This document shows, in pieces, positions 44,213 through 54,628 of a stretch of 64,000 nucleotides of DNA. Each line of letters begins with the position of its first letter. Position 1 is the stretch's first letter. Position numbers and translations under genes: made by a program. The stretch is from the NCBI GenBank assembly GCA_000151295.1, contig GG745344.1, positions 211,019-275,018 on the forward strand. Direction: 5' to 3'. The notes beneath the pieces are model-generated. The model worked only from the letters and a program-made list of their open reading frames with translations. It was not told the DNA's origin and searched no databases. Source of the stretch: Allomyces macrogynus ATCC 38327 (taxonomy: Eukaryota > Blastocladiomycota > Blastocladiomycetes > Blastocladiales > Blastocladiaceae).

Positions 44213-45120
44213 TCAATCCACCCGTGGTACCCGTTGCATCCCCATCTCCGAGCCGCCACATTTCCGATCGAGCCACATGAGCGCCGCGCCCTGCATCGCA
44301 AACACTTGGCACTCACGCCAGTCCCGCCCATGCGCCACGATCCCACCCGCCGTGACCACCGCATGCACCTCTACAAGATCCCCGCCCTTGAGCGGCGCGT
44401 CGTGCTCGTCAGATTCGTACGTCGGAAGCGCGCGGTACCGGTAGAATGCGAACACTCGAATTGCCATGACCGCGTAAGTATTGGCGAGGACAGGGACGAG
44501 CAACTCGATGCGCCGCGCCGAGCCAGCTGGGCTGGTCGCGCAGTGCGAATGGAGCATAAGCCAGTGTGTCGTGCCAAGGTCGCGCGCCGCATCGACCGAG
44601 GGCGCCGCATCTTTGGGGAGGACGCGCTTTCCCGCGGCGGTGCTGGCGTGGTACCAGCGGTCCAGGTCGGGTCGGGCGGGCAGGCCGTGCGTTCAGTGCA
44701 GACAGGCGGTGCAAGGCCATGGTTGGCGGCGTAGCCGGCGAGCAGGAACGTGGCGAGGTTTTGGGTTTGGGCCTGGCAATGATCAGGATGCCGATCAAAG
44801 TGTATGAAGCACGAAAACGTGCATACGCGACGCGTCGCGGTGGTAGTTGAGCCACTCGACCGCGGCCGCTTGCTTGGCGGCGCGCCCAGGCCACGGCGGA
44901 GACGGTCAGTCCAGCGATAGTGGCGGACGCGCAGGACTGCGCGTGCCCATTCGATGTTCCGTATTCAAACTCGAAATTAACTGGCGTGGGCGAGTGCAAG
45001 ATACGCGATAGGTGCACGTGGAGCCGTGAGACCACGTCCTGGTTAAAGTCGCGACATGGGAATGAGTGGCGATGACGAAGGCGGTGCGCGGTACGGGTAG
45101 TCTCGTTGAGGCAGGTCCAT
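44213..45120 (-). pseudogene. degenerate paralogue of the neighbouring dsRBD gene
   Basis: Segments in all three frames match the intact gene at 45498-46889 in the same order: the N-terminal RDYPYRAPP, a first dsRBD-like block (LHVHLSRILHS...), the end of exon 1 (WLNYHRDASR) before a GTATGC donor, an exon 2 start (GYAANHGLAPP), and the third block (YRALPTYESDEHDAP, AVVTAGGIVAHGRDW). At least two frameshifts interrupt it: a stop follows PMSRL shortly after the start, and the second dsRBD region is scrambled by further shifts. It lies directly downstream of the intact gene, in the same orientation, so a tandem duplication followed by decay is likely. Part of it may still be transcribed, but no full-length protein is possible. 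Confidence 0.75.
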
Positions 45121-45497
45121 GACGGGCAGTGGAGATGAGCGCGGCGACGGATCTCGATCGTGACACATAGCCCGCGGGGCCGGGGCGGGATGCGTCGTGG
45201 TTCTCATGTTGGTGGCTTTGGACTCAGTCGGTACACCGATCGCAGTCGGCTTGAGCGGCCCGGCATTGCTCCTTGACAGCGGCACACTTTGCGGGTTCTT
45301 GCGCGCGATCATGCACCACATTCTGCTTGACGATGCGCTCACACTCCACCCCGCCGACACGCCGCGTGTTGGGTCGCTTATGATATGACTGCCAAGCTCT
45401 TACAAGCCGGCCAAAAGGCGATGGGGTTGCGCTGACCAATACTCTTCCAAAATACAAGAACAAAGAACGGGGGTATTTTTGCGCCCTCGATACGGTA
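45121..45497. other. intergenic between dsRBD gene and its degenerate copy
   Basis: About 380 nt, presumably the 3' flank of the intact gene and the former promoter of the duplicate. No other feature was seen. Confidence 0.4.
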
Positions 45498-46889
45498 TCA
45501 GACACCATCGGGCCCCGCGAGGAGCTTGGCACGCGCGACTGCCAGCAGCGCCTCGGCCGCACCCGAAGGTGTCGTTCCGGGCGCCGACAAGGCCGTGCCC
45601 AAGTGCACGAGATGGAACCCCTCGTTGTCCATGGACGCCCACTGCACGGGCCAGTCGAGGGCAGCGCTCAGGTGGTGCAGCCGAGTCAGGGCGTCCGGGC
45701 TCGTCGCGCCCGTCGACACTGATGATAACGAGGTCTGCGCCGCTGCAGCAGCGGGCGGTGGTGGCACTGCCGGCGGTTCCGCTGCTGCCGTACTGCTTGG
45801 AGGACGTGCGGGTCCCCGTGGATCCTTGGCGCGCGGGGGTGACGGGGGCTCGTTCTTGATCCGCACCAACGTGCCGCCGTCTTGGCTCCCATTACCCTGC
45901 GCGCTCGACCCGCCTACGACCGGCGGCCGCCGCGGCTGCACGTCGCCATTCTGATCGAGCCACACCTGCGCGGCATCCTCCTTGGCCAACTTCTTACTCT
46001 CGCGCCAGTCGCGCCCACGCGCCGCAATTCCACCGGCCGTGACGACCGCGCGGAACTCAGGCACTTTCCCGCGTTTATACGGCGCACCGCGCTGATCAAA
46101 CTCGTACGTGGGAGGCGTGCGATACCGGTCGAGCGCGAGTAAATTGAGCGCGACAATCGCCTCGGCGTGTGCGGGCGCACGGGCCTCGATGGGTGCCGCC
46201 GTCGTTGACGCAGTTCCGTTACCGCTGCCGCCGCCGCGCGCGTGCTGCGCGAGCCATTGCGCCGCGGCCAGGTTGCGCGCGTCGTTTACGGACGGTGCCG
46301 CCGCGTCGGACCAAACTTGGTGCCCGGCGAGCGTCACGTGTGCGCGGTACCAGGGGTCCGAGTCAGGTCCAGAGCGCCGCGAGGGTGGGTGCGGGCGTGG
46401 AGGCGCGGAGGTGTGCTCGGCGTAGATAGGCGGCGCGAGGCCGTGCGCGGCAGCGTAGGCGGTGAGCAGGTCCGTTGCTAGCGGGAACACGGCATCAAAT
46501 CAGCACAACCATCAGCTCCAAACAAAAACCCGGAACAACATCAACGTACGCGGCGCATCGCGGTACAGATTGAGCCACTCGAGCGCAGCGAGCAACTTGG
46601 CGTCGCGCTTACTGGGCGCCCAGGCGTCGGGCGTGGCCGTCAGTCCCGCGGCCGTGGCCGACCCGCGAAAGAGTGGGCGCGTGCGTTGAGACGCGTCGTC
46701 GAACGTGTACGTGGCCGGCGGCAGGCGGAGAGTGCGCGTCAGGTGAATGTTGAGCTGCGAGGCGGGGTCCTGGTCGCCCACGTCGGCCGGGGGCGCATCC
46801 GGGTGGGACGGCGACGCGACAGGCGCCGGGTTCCATGCCGGCGGCGGCGCGCGGTAGGGGTAGTCGCGCGCACGTTGCGATTTGTACAT
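45498..46889 (-). CDS. multi-dsRBD protein
   Basis: A 439-residue protein in two exons (46889-46550, 46477-45498; 72-nt intron, GTACGT...TAG, phase kept). Three or four modules resemble double-stranded-RNA-binding domains. Module 1 is in exon 1 (LNIHLTRTLRLPP...SKRDAKLLAALEWL). Module 2 starts exon 2 (LLTAYAAAHGLAPPIY...WYRAHVTLAG...ARNLAAAQWLAQ). Module 3 is VALNLLALDRYRTPP...FRAVVTAGG...ESKKLAKEDAAQVWL, the best match, with the SKKxAKxxAA helix start. Module 4 near the C-terminus is LHHLSAALDWPV...SGAAEALLAVARAKL. A Pro/Ala-rich linker separates 3 and 4. No catalytic domain is present, so a role as an RNA-binding adaptor (for example in RNA silencing or RNA editing) is inference. A decayed tandem copy lies downstream. 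Confidence 0.72.
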
Positions 46890-47657
46890 GGCTGGCTGAG
46901 GGAACGGCGCGTCGGTTGGCGATCAGCGGCCGCGCGGCCCGGTCGTCCTCAACGGCGCTGGCACAAATCATCGGCATGGCCAGACGTGATGACTCAAATG
47001 CAGCCCGGATGTGCGCCAACGCACCGCCCCAGCGGCAGCAGGAACCGGCTCGTCGTCCACGCCGGTCGCGTCCGATTCCGCAGCACCAGCAACCTCCACG
47101 GCGGGCGGGGCCACATGAGCGACAGCAGCGTTATCCGCGGCGCGGACCGCTGCCATGGCGCGCTCTATTTCTTGGTTGCCGCCGCGGCCGGCGGCGGCGT
47201 GCTGCTGCTGGTGGTGCTGACGCCGCTGCTGGCTACGTCTCGTCGGGCCGACGTCGCGCGCGCGCGGCGTTTGCGCGTGCTCACAGCTGTCGAGGACTGC
47301 GCCGGCATCGGCTGCCTCGCCATGACGTTGGCAAGCGAGAAGGCCGGGATTCGGACCCCGATCCGAGCAGTTGCGCGCCGCCTCAAGGTCACCCGAGTCC
47401 TGGCCGCCCTCGCCTCGATTTCAACTCTCAAGCCCAGAAGACCTTCCAGTTTGCTCGACATACCACAACGTCAACGTCCGCATCCTCGTCCGGTCCGCGA
47501 CGACGACGTCGCTGACGCCCTCTCCTCGACCTCCCGCACGCGCAACTGCCCGCATTCGAACCAGCACGCGCGCACCGCCCCCGTTCGGCCCCTCTGCCGC
47601 CCGCCGGCAACTCCTCCGCGCACCTTCACGCGGTGTCCTCGCTTCCTCGACTGCTTG
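46890..47657. promoter_or_regulatory. divergent intergenic region (dsRBD / PEX13)
   Basis: About 770 nt separates the start codons of the dsRBD gene (-) and PEX13 (+). The PEX13 frame is open upstream through this region, but the extra sequence does not resemble peroxins. An extended start is not excluded. Confidence 0.4.
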
Positions 47658-48857
47658 ATGCCCCCGTCGCCGCCCAAGCCTTGGGAAACTGCTGCCTCGA
47701 CCGTGGCCACACCTTTGCCGGCCGCCGCTGTCATTGCCCCCGCTCCGGTCGTGCCGTCGCTCGCCACGCCGCCGCCACCCGCCGTTCCGGCTCGCCCCGC
47801 AACACTCGCGCCAGCAGGACCAACGCCCTATTCCACATCTGGGGCAAACCCTTACGGCTCCACCATGTACGGCGCCTCGTCCAGCTACATGGGCTCGCCT
47901 TATGGCAGCACGACCGCCTACGGCGGGTACTCGGGCGCGACGTACGGGACCGGCTCGTACGGCAGCGCCTACAACCGATATGGTGCTGGTTCCTATGGCG
48001 GATACGGCAGTGGCGCGTACGGCGGGTACGGTGCCGGCGCCATGATGCGTCCTGGCATGATGGGCCCGAACGGCGCGCCCAACGGCAACCAGGAACTGCA
48101 GTCGGCGACGGCCGCGGCGTTCGAGATGCTCAACTCGGTCGTGCAGTCATTTGGGTCAATGGCGGCCATGCTCGACTCGACGCTGCACGCGACCTTCTCG
48201 TCGTTCCACGCCATGATGACCGTCGCCGACCAAGTTGGTGCGCTGCGCCATTACCTCGGGCAAATCGTGGGGCTCGTCTACCTCGCGCGCCGCGCCAAGG
48301 CCTGGGTCACGGGCCAGCCGGCGCCCAAGGACTTGGTCGCTGATTTCCATGCCGGCGGCAGTCACGGCGCCATGACGCCACGCCGCCCGCCGATCAAGAA
48401 GAAGCCGATTTTGATTTTCCTGTTGCTCGTGTTTGGGTTCCCGTACCTGCTACGCAAGCTGGTCATGGTGCTCTCGGCGCGGATGCAGGCGCAGCAGCAG
48501 GCGCAGCAGCAGCGGATTAAGCTCGACCCGAACAATATCGAGCTCGTGCGCGCGCTCTACGACTTTACGGCGGGTTCACCCGCCGAATTGTCGTTCAAGC
48601 GCGGGGATATTGTCGCCGTGCTCGAGAAACCGGCCGATCCGGCCACGGGGGACCACGGGCTCTGGTGGCGCGGTAAGCTCGAGAACGGGCCCGTCGGGTT
48701 CTTCCCGGCCAACTACGTCGAGATTATTCGCAAGGGGCCCGCGCCGAATGCAACGGCCGCTGCACCGGCGGCTGCGACGGGTGCTACGACTGCACCGGCG
48801 GGTCCTGCCGCCGCAACCACTGCCGCTTCATCGCCGACGCCAGTTGCGTCGAGCTGA
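47658..48857 (+). CDS. PEX13: peroxisomal membrane protein PEX13
   Basis: A component of the peroxisomal docking complex that binds the import receptor PEX5 and the docking factor PEX14. Single exon, 399 residues. Pro/Ala-rich N-terminus (MPPSPPKPWE start), then a Tyr/Gly-rich repeat region at about residues 65-135, typical of PEX13. A conserved helical part follows (ELQSATAAAFEMLNSVVQSFGSMA...RHYLGQIVGLVYLARRAKAW), then a transmembrane helix at about 255-272 (ILIFLLLVFGFPYLL). The SH3 domain lies at about 295-358 (VRALYDFTAG, ELSFKRGDI, WWRGKLENG, GFFPANYVE). The Ala/Thr-rich tail has no known role. The start at 47658 was chosen because PEX13 proteins begin with a Pro-rich stretch like this. 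Confidence 0.95.
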   Translation: MPPSPPKPWETAASTVATPLPAAAVIAPAPVVPSLATPPPPAVPARPATLAPAGPTPYSTSGANPYGSTMYGASSSYMGSPYGSTTAYGGYSGATYGTGSYGSAYNRYGAGSYGGYGSGAYGGYGAGAMMRPGMMGPNGAPNGNQELQSATAAAFEMLNSVVQSFGSMAAMLDSTLHATFSSFHAMMTVADQVGALRHYLGQIVGLVYLARRAKAWVTGQPAPKDLVADFHAGGSHGAMTPRRPPIKKKPILIFLLLVFGFPYLLRKLVMVLSARMQAQQQAQQQRIKLDPNNIELVRALYDFTAGSPAELSFKRGDIVAVLEKPADPATGDHGLWWRGKLENGPVGFFPANYVEIIRKGPAPNATAAAPAAATGATTAPAGPAAATTAASSPTPVASS

Positions 48858-49084
48858 CGACCGCCAAGGCGCTCGCGTTGTTGATTTTGTTTATAGTATT
48901 CCCGCCGACCGGCCCTCCCCCGTTTGCGATTTCGTCGTTCCTTTCGTTTCTGTACGATGCCCGGTTCGTGCTCCTCCACACGCGTTGGCCAGAGAGTCAA
49001 GGCGCGCGCGGCTGTTCATTTGCGCGCGTAAACATGGGAATCGTTGATACGCTGTGGATCGTTCTCACCGCTCAGGACCAATCA

Positions 49085-49660
49085 AGAGCATGTTTTCAGA
49101 GCAAGCACTCCTGGGGACAGCTGACACTGACGAAAAGAGATTCAGGTCACAAACCAGACCAACGCGCCCATTGGTGTGTAAGTTTCCAACTAGTCGGGCA
49201 ACTCCAAGGCGTGGTACACGCTCGCACCCGGAGCGTCGGACACGTGGACCCGCGGCACTAAGGAGTTTGAAGCCGTTCTTGTGCGTGGCGGTGACCGCAT
49301 TATTGGCACGTACGTGGCCGCCGGCACGCACATTGTCGTTCGCAACGTTGACCGCGGCCCAAATGTCGCGTCAATCGATTGGCTGCCGCACCACACCGAT
49401 GCCGGGTTGATTCTGTTCCAGAACACGAGCGACGCGCCCGTCAGCGTCTTCATCACCAAGCTCGCGGGCAATACGGGCGACGACGCGTGGGTTTCCGTGC
49501 CTGCCGGTTCAATTGAGCGGTGGTCTCGCGCGGGTCCTGAAGCGCCTGTCGTGCGCCACGCCGATGGATCGAAAATTGGTGTGGCTGTGGAGCTTGGCAC
49601 GAGGATGGTCCTCCATCAAGTGCAAAAGTCGTCGGGCCGCCAGACTCGCAGTGTCTACGA
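49085..49660 (+). pseudogene. four-repeat family pseudogene with TAA and TAG stops
   Basis: The third broken copy of the family. Only the end of repeat 2, repeat 3 and repeat 4 remain. Upstream similarity (SEQALLGTADTDEK) runs in one frame, and a 2-nt insertion near 49138 shifts into the frame IQVTNQTNAPIGV. There TAA (49179-49181) replaces the Gln of VQV, and TAG (49191-49193) replaces the Tyr of NYSG. The sequence then reads SGNSKAWYTLAPGASDTWTRG through repeat 4 to MVLHQ, where the intact gene stops; here the stop is lost and the frame runs on to 49846. The plus orientation is opposite to the other three copies. The 3' half could be translated from an internal Met, but this looks like a remnant. 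Confidence 0.8.
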
Positions 49661-49849
49661 TGACTTCCACGCTTACCGCGGCCCCATCCCGCCGTCGCCT
49701 TCTTGGACGCCTGCGGCGGGACCGTATAAACCGTGGTGCGCTGCTGTGACCATCTATTATCCCTGGGCCTGTATGTGTACCCCCCCCCAACGCGACCACT
49801 ATCCCGACACTGACTGTAAAGTGACGGCTCTACCTTTTGTCGGCTAAGC

Positions 49850-50215
49850 GCGAGCTCAGGGACTGCTTCTGGCGTCGCGGTGTCGGCAATTTCGAGCCAA
49901 GCGTGGTCTGCTCCACTCCGCAAGTCAACTTTTGAAGCCTTGAAATAGAAGCCTTACGATCTATATGCACGTTGGATCTCTCTCGATCTTTCTCTCTCTC
50001 TCGCTTTTCCCTTCCTGGAATCCAGTCAGTGCGAGCAGACGAGGATGTTTCGAAAGAATGACCAGTCACAAACCTCACCTCTTCATTTCGCCAAAGCAGA
50101 CTTGTGCATTTTGGGCGGGTGGACGATCATCGTTTCGGTCCTCCAGCGACGGAGACGTGCAGAGACGCACGATTCCATGCATTGAAAGTAACACCACAAG
50201 CGCGGCCAGCCTGCA
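49850..50215. other. intergenic
   Basis: About 370 nt between the pseudogene's readthrough end and the tRNA-ligase-like gene's stop. It contains a CT-rich stretch around 49977-50008. No gene was seen. Confidence 0.4.
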
Positions 50216-52000
50216 TCATGACCCTCCCGCTGCTGCTGCCACCCTCTCCTGCTCGGCCAGATGCTCCTCCCACTGCATGACCCACGCCACCACTTCCTTG
50301 GCCTCGTTCTCCGTCATCTCGCCGTCGTCGTCCCACCCGCGCGCCGCATCCGCATACCGTACGATCCCGCGCCACGCCGCCATCAAATTCCTTTCCGGTG
50401 CGGCAAACACGTCGCAGAACACGGCCGCGGCGCCGACTCTCTTCTCAACCCCGAGCGCATCCCAATCGATCCCGGTCGCCACTTCCCCAATCTCGGCGCG
50501 GTCCACCTCGTCTCGCGAGTTCACGAAATTTGCGACAATCGAGCCGAGCCGTGGGCCCACGCGCTTGCTGGACAAGGTCGGGTGCGACTCGCCGCGGCGC
50601 GTGATCCGTGCCGTCAGCGCGCGCACGATCCGGTCGCGGTCGGCGCGCGCCACGGGCCAGACGAGGTAGAGCATCCGCGCGGCCGGGTAGACGGTGCGGA
50701 CGTCCTGCGCGAGAGTGATGCGCTGGTCACGCAGGTGGTTGTTGCGGTCGGCAAAGACGATCGGGAACTGTGCGAGGGACGCGGTCACGGATGCTGAAAA
50801 TGAGCCGCCGCGGCGGGAGCGCGGGCCGACGAGGTCGTTTTGAATCACGGCGATCGACGACGGCGCGAGTTGCGTGAGCGCGCGCGCGAGCGTGGTCTTG
50901 CCGGACCCGGGGACCGCGACGGGGATGAGGACCGTGCGGTCGGCGCCCGCCGCGGCGGTGGGGAGGTCGGATGGGGCCATGTCAATGGACGCGAGGAACG
51001 CGGCGACGAGCGTGGCGAGGTCGGTGGCGCTGGCCGGTGCGGATTCGTTGAACCACGCGCGGAATGCGCGCACGAGCCAGTGGTCAGCGTGCGCCCTTGG
51101 GAACCGCGACCGCGTCAAGTGCTCTCTTGCCACAATCGCGCGCCAGGCTGCGTACATGCCGTGCACGACCGTCCACGCCGACTGGTACGTCGTCTTGGGC
51201 GTGCGCAGGATGACCGGACATGTGCCGGTTTCTGGAGCGCCGCGCACACAGAATTCGGACCACGCAGCGTCAATCGAGTCGAACGTCGTCCACGGCATGG
51301 AACGGAGCCCAAAAACCGCGGAAAACTGGGCGACCTCGTGCTCGGGCACGGGACGGTAAGCGACGGTGTTGTACTGGAGCCCGATCAGGGTCAGATCGGC
51401 GCGCGACGTGTCGACATGGAGGTCGAGCTCCGCCGTGAGCCGGTGGACGTGCAGCGTCTTGGCAAGCGCAGCGTACTTGCTCGGATCGCTCGCGAGCCGG
51501 CCCAGCGCTTTCGTCGCCTGCGCTTGGTGCCACGACGACTGGATCTCGCCCGTGCTGCGATGACAGACCAAAGCGGCCAGGGCATCGGGTGTTGGTGCGG
51601 CCACGTAAACCACGAGATCAGCGGGCATGTCGGCGAGCGCAACGAGGCCGTCCACGCTGGGAGGAGTCGCCGTCGCGGCCAGTCGCTGCCACGGGTTATC
51701 GGGTCGAATGACGAGAACGAGCTGGCCACACACTTCAGAGTGCCGCGTGACGAGGATCCTTGGCAGCGCGGCATGGTCTGGTGCGGCCGCCGGGACCTTG
51801 GCCCATACGACGAGATCCCTTGTTACTGCTGAGGGCGGCGTATTGGGCGGGGCGGGGAACCAAGAGCTGACTGGGCCAGGTCGGCGCTCGGCCTTGGCTG
51901 TGCTCCAAGACTGTACGAGCGCTGCGACCTGCTTGGATTCGGTATCCCAATCGAGGTCGGCTGGCAACGTAAACTGGATAGGGACATCGATTTGATCCAT
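50216..52000 (-). CDS. tRNA-ligase-like protein: intact kinase, eroded ligase domain
   Basis: A 594-residue single-exon homologue of fungal tRNA ligase (Trl1/Rlg1). That enzyme heals and seals tRNA exons with an N-terminal adenylyltransferase, a polynucleotide kinase and a C-terminal phosphodiesterase. The kinase is complete here: P-loop VAVPGSGKTTLARAL (about 362-376), VIQNDLVG and FADRNNHLRDQR. The N-terminal part aligns in outline with the ligase (AKTLHVHRLTAELDL, IGLQYNTVAYRPVP, VAQFSAVFGLRS, YAAWRAIV). However, there is no Lys between residues 69 and 163, where the nucleophilic Lys of motif I should lie. The later motif positions read CPVILR and YQSAWTVV instead of EGFV(V/I)R and a K-containing strand. 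The phosphodiesterase domain is absent; Trl1 is usually about 800 residues. It is probably a kinase-only derivative. Confidence 0.75.
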   Translation of the reverse strand: MDQIDVPIQFTLPADLDWDTESKQVAALVQSWSTAKAERRPGPVSSWFPAPPNTPPSAVTRDLVVWAKVPAAAPDHAALPRILVTRHSEVCGQLVLVIRPDNPWQRLAATATPPSVDGLVALADMPADLVVYVAAPTPDALAALVCHRSTGEIQSSWHQAQATKALGRLASDPSKYAALAKTLHVHRLTAELDLHVDTSRADLTLIGLQYNTVAYRPVPEHEVAQFSAVFGLRSMPWTTFDSIDAAWSEFCVRGAPETGTCPVILRTPKTTYQSAWTVVHGMYAAWRAIVAREHLTRSRFPRAHADHWLVRAFRAWFNESAPASATDLATLVAAFLASIDMAPSDLPTAAAGADRTVLIPVAVPGSGKTTLARALTQLAPSSIAVIQNDLVGPRSRRGGSFSASVTASLAQFPIVFADRNNHLRDQRITLAQDVRTVYPAARMLYLVWPVARADRDRIVRALTARITRRGESHPTLSSKRVGPRLGSIVANFVNSRDEVDRAEIGEVATGIDWDALGVEKRVGAAAVFCDVFAAPERNLMAAWRGIVRYADAARGWDDDGEMTENEAKEVVAWVMQWEEHLAEQERVAAAAGGS

Positions 52001-52341
52001 GGTCGAGGCACTTGAGGGATTTTGGCCTTAGAGGTTTGCTCGGTCTCGCTCTTGCTGCTGGTGCCGCTGATGATGCTGTGATGATGTTGTTGATGCTGCC
52101 GAGGAAGACGGCCGCGGATCTCGGCGTGGGGGAAACGGCTCGAATATGAGCGCTGAGGAGAGTGCACCAAGTCGTTGAAGTTTTCCTGCTGCTTGTCGTT
52201 CTTTGGTGCGCTTGGCCATGCAAGGTCAGAGTTGTGGTCCAAGCTGTTGCATCAAAATGTGATGTGAGCCTGATCCAACTCATACAAATCGAATGCTGTC
52301 ATCTTAACGTCGCCAAAAAGACCAAAACCCAGTCCGTCTTG
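52001..52341. other. intergenic between two minus-strand genes
   Basis: About 340 nt. It presumably contains the promoter of the tRNA-ligase-like gene and the POC5 3' flank. Nothing else was seen. Confidence 0.4.
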
Positions 52342-54323
52342 TCATTGCCGACGATACCTGCCGTCCATATCGAGTCCAAGTCTCCTGCTGCTGCTTCCGC
52401 CGGGCGCACGCGCAGTCGAGCCCGCGGTCGACGAGTGCACGCCATGAACGACCGTCTCTTGCCTTGCTACGACAGTTCGCATCGCCGCGACGCCGCGTGT
52501 CGTTGTCCTGGTCGATGCGGTCCGGCTCACCGCGCCTCCGCCGCTGCCGCCGTACGAAATCTTCGGCGCAGCAACACTCGTCGAGCTCGAGGACCGCGTC
52601 ATCCCCACTGCTGGCCCAGTCCGGCGACTCGGTGCGGGCGCACCACTCATTGGCGGCGCACCGTGCCGTACGGCCACACCCGGCGGCGCCTTGACGACCC
52701 GCGCCGGCCTTGGTTGTTCATGCTGCGCCGCATCAGGCGACGGCGACCGCCGCTGAGCCAGCACGGCCTGCTGCAGTTCCTTGTCCAGCGCTTCCTGCCA
52801 CGGCAACATCCGCGACCGCGAATCGCGGGGCGAGACGAGGGCCGACATGCGCAGTGCCGTCGATGCCGCGAGCGCCGGGTCGGGCACTGCTCCGTGGACA
52901 CTGCCCGGCGGCGACGCCCATGGGACAGCTGTAGTAGCAGGCATGGGAGATGCGGGCCGTGGCGACTCCGGGCGGTCGTGCGGGGGCGGCGGGTCCTGGA
53001 GGACGGTCATGGTCTCGAGGTTGAGTGCTGAGAGCCCGCGCATAAACGCCATGCGAATTCCGTCTTCGCGATCGCGGTGCCGCTGCTCAAGCGCGGCGAG
53101 TAAGTCGGCGTGCTCGGTGAGCTGCTGCGTGAGGGACGCGACGGTGGCCGTGTGCTCGGCGACGCGGTCGGCGAGCTGGCGGTCGAAGTCGGCCTAAAGA
53201 TCAAAGGGTCGTGTCAGTCGAGAACGTGCCGTCCGGACCGTGAGCTGATAAAATGCACCTGCATCTTGGCGCGCTCCGCGCGCCGCCATCGATCGCGCAC
53301 GACGCTGCGCCACGCGATGACGATCCGGAACTTAGCCTGTTTCTCGGCGTGCACGGCAGCAATATGTTCCTTGAACCGGTCGTGCCAGCGGCGGGCCAGG
53401 TGCGCGCGCCACGCATTCCACGCCTGGACTCGCGCCTTGGCCGTGTGTCGTTCGTGGATCTCGTACGCCAGCAGGTCGAGCGCTTGTAATCGCCACTTGG
53501 CCGCCTGTGCGTTGCGTGCTGCAGCGGCCTCGGCGGTCGAGAGAGCTTGCGCGAGTTCTTCGCGCTCGGCGGCGTGCGCGGTGCGCTCAGACGCGAGCGA
53601 CGCTTGGTGCGCGCAGTCCAGGTCGGCACGGAGGGTGAGAAAGTCGGCCTGCGGGGTGGTTGGAAAGCGTGAGGATCGTGTGGTGGAGAAGGTGCGCGAA
53701 GTGATCGGCTCACGTACCGCAAATGCCGAGTGCAGCGAGACGAGCCACTTGTCGAGATGCGGCGGAAGTCCGTTGGGTGCCGGGCCCGCTGCAAATTGTT
53801 CGCTCGGAGCAACGATAGGTCCGTTTCCGGGCTCAACTTCGCGCCCACTTGGTGTTGTTGGACCAACCAAATCCACAAAAGAACCCATTGGCGTGCTAAA
53901 CGTTGTCTGGCACCGTCGTGGCGGCGTTGCAGTGGCAGACGGCGGGCTGCGTGCCTTGGCGGGCGCAGAACCGGCGGATGCGTGCGGCGTGCTCACGTCG
54001 GGCATCGAAACGATGTTTGCGGCTAACGAGAGCGGGCTCGTGGAACGGGACCGCAGGTGCGGTGGGTGGGCGTGCAGCAAGGCCGTGTGCAGAAGCGGGC
54101 TGCCATGGTTGTTGACGGTATGCGTCGAGGCATGCGCGCTGGCGGAACTGGGCCGGGTAGACGAGGGGACCCATACTGGTTTGGACGGCGGCGAGTGATT
54201 TGCGGCGCTGTTGCTGTTGCTTTTGCTGCTACTTCCTGCATCGAGTCGCGCGGTCGAGCTGGCGCGTGACGGAGATCGGGAGGGCATTTTGCAGGTAGCG
54301 AGCAGAGCACAACAAAACGGCAA
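52342..54323 (-). CDS. POC5: POC5-like centriolar protein
   Basis: A centrin-binding protein of the centriole inner scaffold, needed for centriole elongation and hence basal bodies and flagella. Two exons (start-53259, 53193-52342; 65-nt intron, GTGCAT...TAG) give 638 residues from the Met at 54323, or 626 from 54287. The Ser/Pro-rich N-terminus is followed by helices rich in Ala, Arg and Glu. Trp/Arg repeats resemble centrin-binding repeats: AWNAWRAHLARRW, then KFRIVIAWRSVVRDRWRR. Exon 2 opens with a coiled coil (DRQLADRVAEH...LEQRHRDRED) and the POC5 signature MAFMRGLSALNLE. A Ser/Arg/Pro-rich tail completes it. The identification rests on the signature and the repeats. It is divergent with IES6, about 300 nt apart. 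Confidence 0.8.
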
Positions 54324-54628
54324 TATGGCGCACTTGCGGCAGGATGCATCCAGTTGCGCGTCCCTGCAGCGAGTTGATTTGATGCCGATCAGTCGAACGT
54401 CGCTAACGACAGCGAGGGCGATCAGCGTCGATTGGCAGCGCGAGACGCGCCGATCCTTGTCACGCGTTGATCACGTCTGTCACGCCGCTCGCTGTCTCGC
54501 GGCGCTCCTTGTCGTCCCGCTGCCATTGCCATTGCCGTGGCGACAGGTCGTCGTCGGCGCGTCCACCGCGTCCGCGACGATCGCACCATTCGCTCCCGAG
54601 CTGCACCTGAGCCCAGCAACCGGCCGCA
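54324..54628. promoter_or_regulatory. shared divergent promoter region (POC5 / IES6)
   Basis: 305 nt between the two start codons. No TATA box was seen. Confidence 0.4.

Noticed and set aside
49054..49410. 118-codon frame upstream of the four-repeat fragment as a separate small gene
   Set aside because: Its middle part is a shifted frame of the pseudogene; only the start matches the family.
14310..49846. TAG or TAA reassigned to a sense codon
   Set aside because: TAA and TAG end several other genes here at the expected place (for example PhoD gene 1, IES6 and the deubiquitinase), so a general change of code is ruled out.
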